Positions 26,083-33,411 are shown, numbered from the stretch's first letter. The stretch: DNA of 64,000 bases from Parabacteroides faecis (GCF_014647375.1 NZ_BMPB01000017.1:124001-188000); one strand, 5' to 3'. The notes: generated by a model not told the origin, from the letters alone. Numbers and translations: made by a program.

Positions 26083-27064
26083 ACATTATAACTTTACAGG
26101 GGCTTATGCTTTATACATTGAGCAATTGATTGCTTTGAAACAAAAATTAGGCTATAAATATACATCCGCACAAGAATTGCTGTTCCGGTTCGACCGGTTT
26201 ACTATAGAAAGAGCGGAATTATCGCCTGGCATAACAAAAGAACTTTCAGACGCATGGTCTGAAAGAATAGGGTTTGAATCAGACAAATACAGGCAACGCA
26301 GAATCAGAATATTGGTACAGCTGTCTTCTTTAATGAATGATATTGGAGTACATTCATACATCCCTGTCTTTCCGAAAGTTCACGAACGTATTGTCATTCC
26401 ATACATCTATTCTCAAACAGAGATTGTGGCTATATTCAAAGCTTGCGATGAAGTTCAAATAAGCCGTAGACTAATGAATTGCTATGTAATTATTTTACCT
26501 GCTCTGTTTCGGTTACTCTATAGCACGGGACTCCGCATAAATGAAGCATTGGCGCTTTTGGATGATGATATAAATTTGGATCAAAATTATTTGATCGTCA
26601 GGGATAGTAAAAATACTAAAGAACGTTTAATCCCTATCTCCGAGTCGCTTTCTTCTGTTTGTAAGGAATATCTACAATATAGGGATATGATGCCACTAAA
26701 TAGGGATAAAAACTATTTCTTTGTTTCCCTGAATGGGAGCAAATGCAAAAGTGGAGTTGTGTATGGATGGTTCCGGAGAATCCTTTTGGATGCTGGTATT
26801 CCATACAAGGGGAACCACCAAGGACCTCGCATCCATGACTTAAGACATACATTTGCCGTGCATTCTCTTGCTAAAATGGCAGAGGAAGGTACTGACTTGT
26901 ATTGTGCATTACCTTACTTGTCTATCTACCTTGGTCATCAGTCAATAAGGGCGACAAACGGATATGTGAGATTGACCGCTGAAATGTATCCAGAGTTGCT
27001 TAAGAATGTCAATGTTGTATGTTTGAACGTTTTCCCTAAAACAGAATATCATGAATCCAACTGA
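26075..27064 (+). CDS. ritB: RIT tyrosine recombinase B
   Basis: 329 residues from the ATG at 26075, chosen because a perfect Shine-Dalgarno lies 8 bases upstream and the sequence then starts MRKHYNFTGAYALYIEQ. The catalytic domain has YSTGLRINEALAL (Arg I), IHDLRHTFAVHSL (His-x-x-Arg II) and LGHQSIRATNGYVRLT (His and Tyr). All active-site residues are present. The N-terminal core-binding region is about 110 residues. It overlaps ritA by 8 bases and ritC by 14 bases, so the three proteins are likely made in a fixed ratio, fitting a joint recombination complex. Confidence 0.9.
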   Translation: MRKHYNFTGAYALYIEQLIALKQKLGYKYTSAQELLFRFDRFTIERAELSPGITKELSDAWSERIGFESDKYRQRRIRILVQLSSLMNDIGVHSYIPVFPKVHERIVIPYIYSQTEIVAIFKACDEVQISRRLMNCYVIILPALFRLLYSTGLRINEALALLDDDINLDQNYLIVRDSKNTKERLIPISESLSSVCKEYLQYRDMMPLNRDKNYFFVSLNGSKCKSGVVYGWFRRILLDAGIPYKGNHQGPRIHDLRHTFAVHSLAKMAEEGTDLYCALPYLSIYLGHQSIRATNGYVRLTAEMYPELLKNVNVVCLNVFPKTEYHESN

Positions 27065-28064
27065 TTTCTCAAAACACTTATCTGGCTTTTTAATCAAATA
27101 CTTGCCCGGAGAACGCGGTGTAAGCACCAACACTATCAGCTCTTATAAATACACATTTTTATTACTTGTCACCTTTGTTCAAGAGAAGAAGGGTCTCAAT
27201 ATAAAAGTACTTACTATTAAATGTATAACAAAAGAACTTGTTGTGGAATTTCTTGATTGGCTACAAAAGGAAAGGCACAACGGCAATTCAACTCGAAACG
27301 CGCGGCTTGCAGCCATCCATGCTTTTTATCGTTACCTACAGTATCAAGCTATAGAGAACCTTTATGAATGCCAAAGAATATTATCTATCAAAAATAAGAA
27401 GACTGAGACGAAATTTTTAAATTACTTGACAATAGAGGGTGTTGCATTAATTTTAAAGCAACCCGATATATCTACCATGCGTGGCAGACGTGACCTGGCT
27501 TTATTGTCATTGATGTATGACACAGGAGCACGAGTACAAGAAATAGCCGACTTGATAGCTTCATCCGTCCGCCTCGACAAGCCATATGTGATAAAAATCA
27601 AAGGAAAGGGTAACAAGGTGCGGATTGTACCAATGTTGGATGGACAAGTGGCACATTTACTAAAATATATGATTGAGCATAAACTTACTGATAAGTATGC
27701 CAATCAGTATCCTTTATTTTGTAATAAGCATAATGAGAAACTAACGCGTGGTGGAATCACATACATTCTCTTGAAATATGCAGAAATGGCAAGAAAAGAA
27801 TCAACATCGCTTATTCCTGATGGTATTGGCTGCCACTCGTTCCGCCATTCTAAGGCAATGCACTTATTACAAGCGAATGTGCCATTAATTTACATCCGGG
27901 ACTTTTTAGGACACACTTCTGTCACAACTACAGAGATTTATGCAAGAGCGGATTCTAAACAGAAACGTGATGCCATTGAAAAAGCCTATGCGGATGTGAT
28001 GCCAAACGAAACTCCTATGTGGGTCAATAATGACAACTTGTTAGAGTGGCTAAAGAGCCTATAA
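27051..28064 (+). CDS. ritC: RIT tyrosine recombinase C
   Basis: 337 residues, closest of the three to the XerC/XerD layout. N-terminal SAM-like domain (about 8-110; GVSTNTISSYKYTFLLLVTF, NSTRNARLAAIHAFYRYLQ), then the catalytic domain with YDTGARVQEIADL (Arg I), IKGKGNKVRIVPM (beta-hairpin Lys), CHSFRHSKAMHLLQ (His-x-x-Arg II) and LGHTSVTTTEIYARAD (His, Tyr). Intact. The start overlaps ritB by 14 bases. The gene ends 62 bases before the right terminal repeat. Confidence 0.92.
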   Translation: MNPTDFSKHLSGFLIKYLPGERGVSTNTISSYKYTFLLLVTFVQEKKGLNIKVLTIKCITKELVVEFLDWLQKERHNGNSTRNARLAAIHAFYRYLQYQAIENLYECQRILSIKNKKTETKFLNYLTIEGVALILKQPDISTMRGRRDLALLSLMYDTGARVQEIADLIASSVRLDKPYVIKIKGKGNKVRIVPMLDGQVAHLLKYMIEHKLTDKYANQYPLFCNKHNEKLTRGGITYILLKYAEMARKESTSLIPDGIGCHSFRHSKAMHLLQANVPLIYIRDFLGHTSVTTTEIYARADSKQKRDAIEKAYADVMPNETPMWVNNDNLLEWLKSL

Positions 28065-28126
28065 AGAAAAATGATTATGTACAGAGATATGAGAAAATGT
28101 CCTGATGGAAGACACTTGCAGAATTG

Positions 28127-28161
28127 TACTGTACATAATCGTTTACTGTGCATAATGGCGG
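28127..28161 (-). repeat. RIT element right terminal inverted repeat (35 bp)
   Basis: Inverted copy of 24669-24703 with two mismatches. Another copy of the sub-repeat GATTATGTACAG lies just inside at 28073-28084. An ATG at 28155, within the repeat, is in frame with the downstream ORF6N remainder. Confidence 0.85.
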
Positions 28162-28670
28162 AACTTTACCAAGTAGAAGTTCGAATATTGAATCAGGCTG
28201 TAAAAAGAAATATAAAACGATTCCCTAGTGATTTTATGTTTCAATTGACTTCTGATGAATGGGCAATCTTGAAATCACAGTTTGTGACTTCAAGTTGGGG
28301 AGGTATTCGTAAGTTACCTAATGCTTTTACTGAGCAGGGTTTAGCAATGTTGTCTGGTGTTTTGAGTAGCGATGTTGCCATAAATGTGAATATCTCAATA
28401 ATGAGGGCCTTCGTTGCAATACGAAATGGTATCCGTAATAATCAGGAACTTGAAGATCTAAAAAATCGTATCAAAGCATTGGAAGATGGAAGTGAAGATA
28501 CGATAGCTGCAATAAATGACCTTAGCGAGGATACCCGAAAAGAATTAGATGATATTTATTTAGCTTTATCGCAATTAGCTGGCAAACAGAAACAAATTGA
28601 TAAACAAGTAGAACGTAAACCTATTGGTTTTATTCATTATCAAGATAAAAGGCAGGTAGAGAAAGATTAA
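28155..28670 (+). pseudogene. 3' part of ORF6N-domain DNA-binding protein, reopened by a start codon in the RIT end
   Basis: From the ATG at 28155 the frame reads [36 protein letters not shown], the rest of an ORF6N domain lacking only its first 25 or so residues. It continues through [19 protein letters not shown], then a C-terminal coiled coil (about residues 95-150, [19 protein letters not shown]). The frame also runs back to an ATG at 28071 inside the element, giving a 199-residue chimera. ORF6N proteins are phage- and island-associated DNA-binding proteins, possibly antirepressors. With the first strand of the domain lost, DNA binding is doubtful, yet the reading frame is otherwise undamaged. 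Confidence 0.75.
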
Positions 28671-28688
28671 TCCTAAAAAGAAATATTT

Positions 28689-29534
28689 TTACGGTTGAGT
28701 CAACTTCTGACATTCAAAGCAATAATAGATACTGCCTCCCATATAACTCTCTTTGCGTATATCTTCTCCGCAAACCGGGCAAGGCTTGCCGGTGGTATCT
28801 TTGGATAGTATGGGGATATAGCGGCCTTTATTTCCGAGCAGGTCTGTTTCCGAATTACGTCCGCCTGCCTGATAGATTTCCTGAAGTGTCGCTTTAGTGC
28901 AATGAAACAACGTATCTTTCTGTTTTTCAGATAATATGTTGATACGAGTTTTAGGATGGATACGTGCTTTGAACAGGATGTCCTGTAAAACTCCGTTTCC
29001 TAATCCCGGTATCGTTTGCTCGGTCGCAAGGAAAGCCTTTGCCGTTTTCTTTTGTTTCTCCTCACTGTTTATCAGGCTCAGAAAATAGGTTTTGTCGAAA
29101 GCTTCCGAAAGCACCTGTGGTTTGGTACGTGCCCCTTCACGATAGGAGCTGAAGCTGCAATCGAAAGCACCGTCAGGAAAACACATGACTGCCCCGTACA
29201 TCCGGACGGATCCCATGATACAACTCTCGTCTTCGAAAGCAATGAGCAACTGGTGTTTTTCCGGTATCTTTTCACCGGGAGCGTAGTACCGGATATTCAT
29301 CCCGTCTCCGAATAATAAACGCACATCTTCTATATCTATCTCGATCAGACCACCATAGGCATGAGCTTCCCCAATTATCTTACCGGTAAGCATCCCCGAA
29401 TAATTAGCCGGATCTCCATAGAACCATGCAAACTTATGAGGTGTATATCCTGCGCTGACAAATGTAATTCTTTTCCCTTTAATCGTTTGATTCATCTGCT
29501 CGGAGATGTACAAGGCTTCCGGTGCTTCTATCAT
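28689..29534 (-). CDS. Fpg/Nei-family DNA glycosylase-like protein lacking the catalytic N-terminal proline
   Basis: 281 residues with the full Fpg/Nei architecture: N-terminal beta-sandwich, helix-two-turn-helix TIPGLGNGVLQDILFKARIHP, and a C-terminal zinc finger with Cys252, Cys255, Cys272 and Cys275. Classical members begin MPE(L/G)PE and use Pro2 as the nucleophile for excising oxidised bases. Here the start is MIEAPEALY, so position 2 is Ile while Glu3 is kept. The zinc-finger Arg that enters the DNA (usually GR(S/T)T) is replaced by GGSIYYC. Either this subfamily has a different mechanism or it binds lesions without excising them. It stands alone, convergent with the ORF6N remnant. Confidence 0.85.
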   Translation of the reverse strand: MIEAPEALYISEQMNQTIKGKRITFVSAGYTPHKFAWFYGDPANYSGMLTGKIIGEAHAYGGLIEIDIEDVRLLFGDGMNIRYYAPGEKIPEKHQLLIAFEDESCIMGSVRMYGAVMCFPDGAFDCSFSSYREGARTKPQVLSEAFDKTYFLSLINSEEKQKKTAKAFLATEQTIPGLGNGVLQDILFKARIHPKTRINILSEKQKDTLFHCTKATLQEIYQAGGRNSETDLLGNKGRYIPILSKDTTGKPCPVCGEDIRKESYMGGSIYYCFECQKLTQP

Positions 29535-29659
29535 TTTTAACAGGTTTATTCGTTATGTATGTTTTTACTTGGTAAACATACGAATATATCTCTGTTTAGA
29601 AAGCAACCGGATCGCTTTTTCTGAAGAAATAAATAAAATAATTAGTTTTTTCTTGTGAT

Positions 29660-29675
29660 GTTACCGCTGGGTAAC
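29660..29675. promoter_or_regulatory. Operator 1 of the TetR operon
   Basis: Perfect inverted repeat GTTACC-N4-GGTAAC directly upstream of the -7 box. A second near-copy lies 24 bases further on, on the other side of the promoter. Confidence 0.7.
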
Positions 29676-29676
29676 T

Positions 29677-29684
29677 TATGTTTG
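29677..29684 (+). promoter_or_regulatory. -7 box (TATGTTTG) of the TetR operon
   Basis: Perfect TAnnTTTG set between two operator palindromes; a repressor bound to either would block polymerase. Confidence 0.65.
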
Positions 29685-29699
29685 TGACCGAATGGTAAC
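29684..29699. promoter_or_regulatory. Operator 2 of the TetR operon
   Basis: GTGACC-N4-GGTAAC, one change from operator 1. It covers the predicted transcription start and the in-frame ATG at 29692, so that ATG is unlikely to be the translation start. Confidence 0.65.
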
Positions 29700-29709
29700 A
29701 ACAGTAAGA

Positions 29710-30327
29710 ATGATGGAAAAAGAAAGAATGAGTAAAAACAGAGAATTGACGGAGTTGGCTTTCCTGAAGGCGATAGATGACTTGATAGAGGAAGACGGTT
29801 TTGAGAACCTCGGAGTAAATGCCGTGGCAGCAAAAGCCGGATTGTCGAAGATGTTGATCTATCGTTATTTTGAATCGTTGGACGGACTGATCGTCGCCTA
29901 TATTCAACGGAATGACTATTGGATCAACCTGGAGCCGGAATTGCCTGATGTAGCACATTTGGGAGACTTCGTCAAGAAGTTATTTCGTGATCAGATCACG
30001 ATGTTGCGCGACAGTTACACCTTGAGACGGTTGTATCGCTGGGAGCTTTCAGCGAAAAATAAAGTAATAAAAGAGTTACGCGAAAGGAGGGAGGCAAAAG
30101 GCATCTGGCTGATTGAAGCAGTCAGCCGATTAACGAACCGGCCGAAAGAGGATATAGCCGTTATGGCGACTGTCCTGACTTCTTCCATCACTTATCTTGT
30201 CCTGCTGGAAGAAAATTGTCCGGTTTACAATGGCTTCAAACTGCAAAGTGAGACAGGCTGGGAACAACTGGAGAAAGGATTAGACCGATTGATCGATAAC
30301 TGGATTAAAAATTATACAAATGAATAA
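29710..30327 (+). CDS. TetR-family transcriptional regulator
   Basis: 205 residues from the ATG at 29710; ATGs at 29713 and 29728 are also possible. The ATG at 29692 lies inside an operator. The N-terminal helix-turn-helix (about residues 12-55) shows ELAFLKAIDDLIEEDGFENLGVNAVAAKAGLSKMLIYRYFESLDGL condensed in the usual TetR pattern, with recognition helix MLIYRYFES. The C-terminal ligand domain is all-helical and unassigned. Two GTTACC-N4-GGTAAC palindromes around its promoter point to autorepression. The next gene overlaps its stop by 8 bases, so it probably controls the two downstream envelope genes as well. Confidence 0.88.
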   Translation: MMEKERMSKNRELTELAFLKAIDDLIEEDGFENLGVNAVAAKAGLSKMLIYRYFESLDGLIVAYIQRNDYWINLEPELPDVAHLGDFVKKLFRDQITMLRDSYTLRRLYRWELSAKNKVIKELRERREAKGIWLIEAVSRLTNRPKEDIAVMATVLTSSITYLVLLEENCPVYNGFKLQSETGWEQLEKGLDRLIDNWIKNYTNE

Positions 30328-31048
30328 GACAAGTATTTTTGCTGGAGCCTGCATGGTTTTGCTGGCTTGTTGTTCATGCAACAATGATTTGGTGGAGTAT
30401 AAAAAGAATGACCTGAAAATCACGTTGGAGAAAGGCGAATCATGGTTGCATGACTTTCCCTTGTTCCTGGGAATAAACAAAAAGAATCCTCCCCAGATAG
30501 CTATATGGTTGGAAGACAGGGATGGCAACTATCTCTCTACAGTTTATGTGACCCATAAGATCGCGACCCAAAGCTGGCAAATGGCAGGTAAAAACAGAAG
30601 GAAGGAGTCTTTGCCGCACTGGAGTTACTCACGTGGAGTAAAATATGATGACGGACTGTATCTGCCGACCAAAAAAGAACCTTTTACGGATGGTCTGACA
30701 GGAGCGACCCCGCATGACGGTTTCGATGTGAAGATGCAGCCTGCGGAAGGATTGAAGCAGTTCAGAGTGAAAATAGAAATCAATCATTCCACCGATTTTA
30801 ATGACAACTATCCAAAATCGGCTCAGGAGGGAGATAAGAATTATTCAGGCGGAAAGGAGGGGAGTGGACAACCTGCCGTTATCTATGCAGCGGATATCGA
30901 CCTGTCGTCGGATGCTACATCGTATGTCGCTACGCTGGTCGGACATAGTTCGCCGGACGGAAGTGACGGACAGATATATCCGGATACCTCTTCCCTGACC
31001 TCCGCTTTACAGATTGTAAAACAGATCACAATAACGATCCAGCCATGA
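30320..31048 (+). CDS. DUF2271-like lipoprotein
   Basis: 242 residues with a lipobox (LLACCSC, Cys near 18-20). The block PPQIAIWLEDRDGNYLSTVYVT, then LPHWSYSRGV and DGLTGATPHDGFDVKM, fits the DUF2271 pattern of a beta-sandwich with substrate-like insertions. DUF2271 proteins are often encoded beside flavin or haem-related periplasmic genes, but their activity is not established. The gene overlaps tetR by 8 bases and the following barrel gene by 4 bases, so all three form an operon. The function is inferred to be at the envelope and responsive to a small molecule sensed by the regulator. Confidence 0.65.
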   Translation: MNKTSIFAGACMVLLACCSCNNDLVEYKKNDLKITLEKGESWLHDFPLFLGINKKNPPQIAIWLEDRDGNYLSTVYVTHKIATQSWQMAGKNRRKESLPHWSYSRGVKYDDGLYLPTKKEPFTDGLTGATPHDGFDVKMQPAEGLKQFRVKIEINHSTDFNDNYPKSAQEGDKNYSGGKEGSGQPAVIYAADIDLSSDATSYVATLVGHSSPDGSDGQIYPDTSSLTSALQIVKQITITIQP

Positions 31049-31575
31049 AACAATACCTGTTCGTATTTTTCTTTATTCTGATACCTTTTGTGTCAAAAGG
31101 TCAAACGGATTATAAACCTGTTCAATATCAGGTAACTGTCAGTACGGGGATTCCGATGAACACGCCTTCTGCTGTCCCGTTCGTACTGGAGGGTAAAGCA
31201 TTCTATCGCTTTAGCAACCGTTTTTCGGTCGGATTAGGGAGTGGATTTTCCCTTTATGACGGAGATATTCTGATCCCTTTAACCGGTAATTTGCAATTCG
31301 ATCTGTTGAAACCGGTCCGGTTTACTCCTTATCTCGATTGTTCGGTCGGTTATTCTTTTGCTCCTTCCGGAAAGATGGTGGGAGGGTTTTATTTGTCGCC
31401 TTCTGTCGGGGTCCGGATGAATGTATGGTCTGATAAGAAACTTTTGTTTGCTTTGGGATATGGGCTACAGGATCTAAAACGTTTACGGGAATATTCAACC
31501 TCCCATTTTGTTTCTTCTTATGAAGAATCATTGAATTATCATTGTCTTTTAGTCAAACTGGGTGTCATTTTTTGA
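31045..31575 (+). CDS. Outer-membrane beta-barrel protein, about eight strands
   Basis: 176 residues with a signal peptide (FFFILIPFVSKGQ). The mature sequence alternates polar and hydrophobic residues in strands (GKAFYRFSNRFSVGLGSGF, GGFYLSPSVGVRMNVWS, LFALGYGLQDL) and ends in Phe (KLGVIF), as outer-membrane barrels do. The size fits an eight-stranded OmpW/OmpX-like barrel. It overlaps the DUF2271 gene by 4 bases (ATGA), which points to translational coupling. It may form a pore or scaffold for the lipoprotein; no direct evidence. Confidence 0.75.
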   Translation: MKQYLFVFFFILIPFVSKGQTDYKPVQYQVTVSTGIPMNTPSAVPFVLEGKAFYRFSNRFSVGLGSGFSLYDGDILIPLTGNLQFDLLKPVRFTPYLDCSVGYSFAPSGKMVGGFYLSPSVGVRMNVWSDKKLLFALGYGLQDLKRLREYSTSHFVSSYEESLNYHCLLVKLGVIF

Positions 31576-31618
31576 ACTTTATTAAACTGATTTTACCTGT
31601 AAAGATTAAAAACTAATG

Positions 31619-31626
31619 TACCTTTG
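31619..31626 (+). promoter_or_regulatory. -7 box (TACCTTTG) of map
   Basis: Perfect TAnnTTTG, 35 bases before the map ATG at 31661. Confidence 0.55.
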
Positions 31627-31660
31627 TTGTGTTATTACTAAAGAATAACGGAATAAATGT

Positions 31661-32512
31661 ATGAGAAAAAGAAATAATTGGCAGATAATCAAGGGCCAAC
31701 CACTTACCGAACTAGATAAAAAGATTCTCTATCTCCAGAATAAAGGTCATTTGGTTCCTTCCCGGAAATTGATTAAAACAGAAGAACAGATTGAAGGTAT
31801 CCGCAAAAGCGGAGTTGTAAATTCAGGAATCCTCGATTTAGTGGGAAAGGAAATAAAAGCCGGTATGTCGACCGCTGAAATAGATAAACTGGTCTATGAC
31901 TATACGATTTCCCACGGGGCTATCCCGGCTCCGTTGAATTTTGAAGGATTTCCGAAGAGTGTCTGTACTTCCGTCAATGAGGTTGTTTGTCATGGAATTC
32001 CCAGTGAAAAAGAGATATTGAGAGAAGGTGATATCATCAATGTAGATGTTTCTACGATCCTGGACGGTTATTATTCGGATGCTTCCCGGATGTATATGAT
32101 CGGCAAGGTTTCTCCAGAAAAAGAGAAATTGGTGCGTGTGGCAAAGGAATGTCTGGAAATAGGTGTGGAAGCTGCTAAACCTTTCGGCTATGTGGGCGAT
32201 ATCGGTCATGCGATCCAGAAACATGCGGAGAAGAATGGTTTTTCGGTAGTCCGTGACTTATGCGGTCATGGAGTAGGCCTGGAATTTCATGAAGAGCCGG
32301 AAGTTACCCATTTCGGCCGTAAAGGAACCGGTATGTTACTGGTTCCGGGCATGGTTTTCACCATCGAGCCGATGATCAATATGGGAACATATCGTGTTTA
32401 TATTGCGGAAGAAGATGGCTGGACTGTCATTACCGACGACGAACTTCCTTCCGCCCAATGGGAACATACTTTCGTGATGCGGGAAGACGGACTGGAGATA
32501 TTATCCGATTAA
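31661..32512 (+). CDS. map: Type I methionine aminopeptidase with N-terminal extension
   Basis: 283 residues. It removes the initiator Met from nascent proteins in the cytoplasm. The pita-bread fold holds the five metal ligands: Asp129 (NVDVST), Asp140 (YYSDASR), His203 (CGHGVG), Glu236 (TIEPM) and Glu268 (QWEHTF); His111 (VCHGIP) contacts the substrate. The first 40 residues (MRKRNNWQIIKGQPLTELDK...) form an extension absent from the shorter E. coli enzyme, so this may be the second, non-ribosomal-operon paralogue. Own promoter; convergent with the lipoprotein gene at 32678. Confidence 0.95.
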   Translation: MRKRNNWQIIKGQPLTELDKKILYLQNKGHLVPSRKLIKTEEQIEGIRKSGVVNSGILDLVGKEIKAGMSTAEIDKLVYDYTISHGAIPAPLNFEGFPKSVCTSVNEVVCHGIPSEKEILREGDIINVDVSTILDGYYSDASRMYMIGKVSPEKEKLVRVAKECLEIGVEAAKPFGYVGDIGHAIQKHAEKNGFSVVRDLCGHGVGLEFHEEPEVTHFGRKGTGMLLVPGMVFTIEPMINMGTYRVYIAEEDGWTVITDDELPSAQWEHTFVMREDGLEILSD

Positions 32513-32529
32513 AGTAAGTTTTATTGTTG

Positions 32530-32617
32530 AAATACTTATGTTTTTCTGATTAAATACTTATGTATCTGGGAACAAATACTTAAGTGTTTTAGCATGAATC
32601 CATAAGTATTTCAAACA
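32530..32617. repeat. Tandem array A: four 22-bp palindromic units
   Basis: Units start at 32530, 32552, 32574 and 32596. The first three begin AAATACTTA; the fourth carries the same motif inverted (CATAAGTATTT). Each unit holds an imperfect 16-base palindrome such as AAATACTTATGTATCT, and the four palindrome centres are exactly 22 bases apart. It lies between the 3' ends of map and the BamE-like gene. Confidence 0.8.
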
Positions 32618-32677
32618 GTACGTTGCAGGTTTCAGGTGGTTTAAATATTTATAAACCATCTATTTATCCTGAAGGGT

Positions 32678-32989
32678 TTATTTTTCCTTGCATTTATGAG
32701 GCTGTATGTAATCCCATTCCTGCAGTTTCCCGTCAAGCAGACGCAACCTATAAGTTCCCTCCACATAGTCAACGTATCCAAGCGTCTCCAGATAACCTGT
32801 AGGAGTTTGTTTTACTTCCAGCCTTTTATAAGTATTCCCCATAATATTTATAACATCCTGCCTTGCCATTCCCAATTCCAGTTTTTGAATATTGTTATCA
32901 GCAGCCATCGCGTTTGATAGCGTTGCTCCGCAGGAAGTTAACAGGCATATCGAAAGAACTGATAAAAGTGCATATTTAATTATATTCAT
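32678..32989 (-). CDS. BamE/SmpA-like small lipoprotein
   Basis: 103 residues from the ATG at 32989 (MNIIKYALLSVL). The open frame extends to 33103 but that part has no secretion signal. Lipobox LLTSC. The motif KLELGMARQDVINIMGNTYK is that of SmpA/BamE-type domains, two helices plus a three-stranded sheet, often used for contacts at the outer membrane. A divergent role from true BamE is likely, because Bacteroidota carry several such paralogues. Tandem 22-bp palindromic arrays lie on both sides of the gene (32530-32617 and 33079-33166). Confidence 0.72.
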   Translation of the reverse strand: MNIIKYALLSVLSICLLTSCGATLSNAMAADNNIQKLELGMARQDVINIMGNTYKRLEVKQTPTGYLETLGYVDYVEGTYRLRLLDGKLQEWDYIQPHKCKEK

Positions 32990-33386
32990 GGTATGTTTGC
33001 TATCCGTTAATTTCTGACAAATAATGAACTTTCGCAATATACTACTATTATTTGATATGTGGTAGGTATCTATTGAAAATAAACATATATGTTTTGTCTG
33101 CAAAGCATATATGTTTTGAAGTCAAAAGTCCCTGGTTTTGTATTCAAAAGACCCTGGTTTTCCGAAAAAGGCGGCTGTATAATTACTTTTCATTCCGAAG
33201 CCCCGGATATCAACGCATGAAAATGACTGAAACCTGAAACGTGTATTATTGTATCTCCCGCCATGATGTTTAATAAAGGTGATAGCAAGCTCTCCGCCGT
33301 CTTTGGTTGTGAAAAGGAATAACATTTTAAATTTCATAAGCGGATAATTTTATACTCAGACAATATGTACTCAGATAATAAAGTAT
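32990..33386. other. Gene-poor spacer holding array B
   Basis: About 400 bases between the BamE-like gene and the trypsin-fold/TPR gene. It holds tandem array B (33079-33166). A 71-codon minus-strand frame (33122-33337, MKFKMLFLFTTKDGGEL...) runs through half of the array; I see no family match and no promoter, and consider it doubtful. Nothing else recognisable. Confidence 0.5.
33079..33166. repeat. Tandem array B: four 22-bp palindromic units
   Basis: Units start at 33079, 33101, 33123 and 33145. Palindromic cores are AAACATATATGTTT, CAAAGCATATATGTTTTG, CAAAAGTCCCTGGTTTTG and CAAAAGACCCTGGTTTTC, with centres exactly 22 bases apart. The pattern is CAAAA-N8-TTTTG plus a 4-base spacer; the inner eight bases change in pairs. 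Confidence 0.82.
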
Positions 33387-33394
33387 TACATTTG
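33387..33394 (+). promoter_or_regulatory. -7 box (TACATTTG) of the trypsin-fold/TPR gene
   Basis: Perfect TAnnTTTG, 18 bases before the ATG at 33412 and 30 before the alternative ATG at 33424. Confidence 0.55.
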
Positions 33395-33411
33395 TCGGCA
33401 TATCTGATAAC

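Larger units (their letters stand above)
24648..28161 (+). mobile_element. RIT (recombinase-in-trio) element, about 3.5 kb
   Basis: Three tyrosine recombinase genes in one direction, each overlapping the next, framed by 35-bp terminal inverted repeats (24669-24703 and 28127-28161). This is the defining layout of RIT elements, which carry no other cargo. The element sits inside an ORF6N gene whose halves read up to both ends. All three recombinases keep their catalytic residues and no frame is broken, so it could still be active. The left boundary is set at the point where the ORF6N homology ends (24647/24648); the exact edges within the shared GGC are ambiguous. No target-site duplication longer than about 3 bases is apparent. 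Confidence 0.85.

Noticed and set aside
24781-28064. Integron or Tn554-type transposon
   Set aside because: No attC sites, no TnpC-type small protein and no cargo. Three catalytically intact recombinases with overlaps plus terminal inverted repeats fit RIT elements better.
32530-33166. CRISPR array made of the 22-bp repeats
   Set aside because: Units abut each other with no 25-40 base spacers, only four per array, palindromic cores vary, and no cas gene is present.
33122-33337. 71-codon minus-strand reading frame across array B
   Set aside because: No family pattern, no promoter seen, and half of it is repeat sequence. It may be real but I cannot support it.
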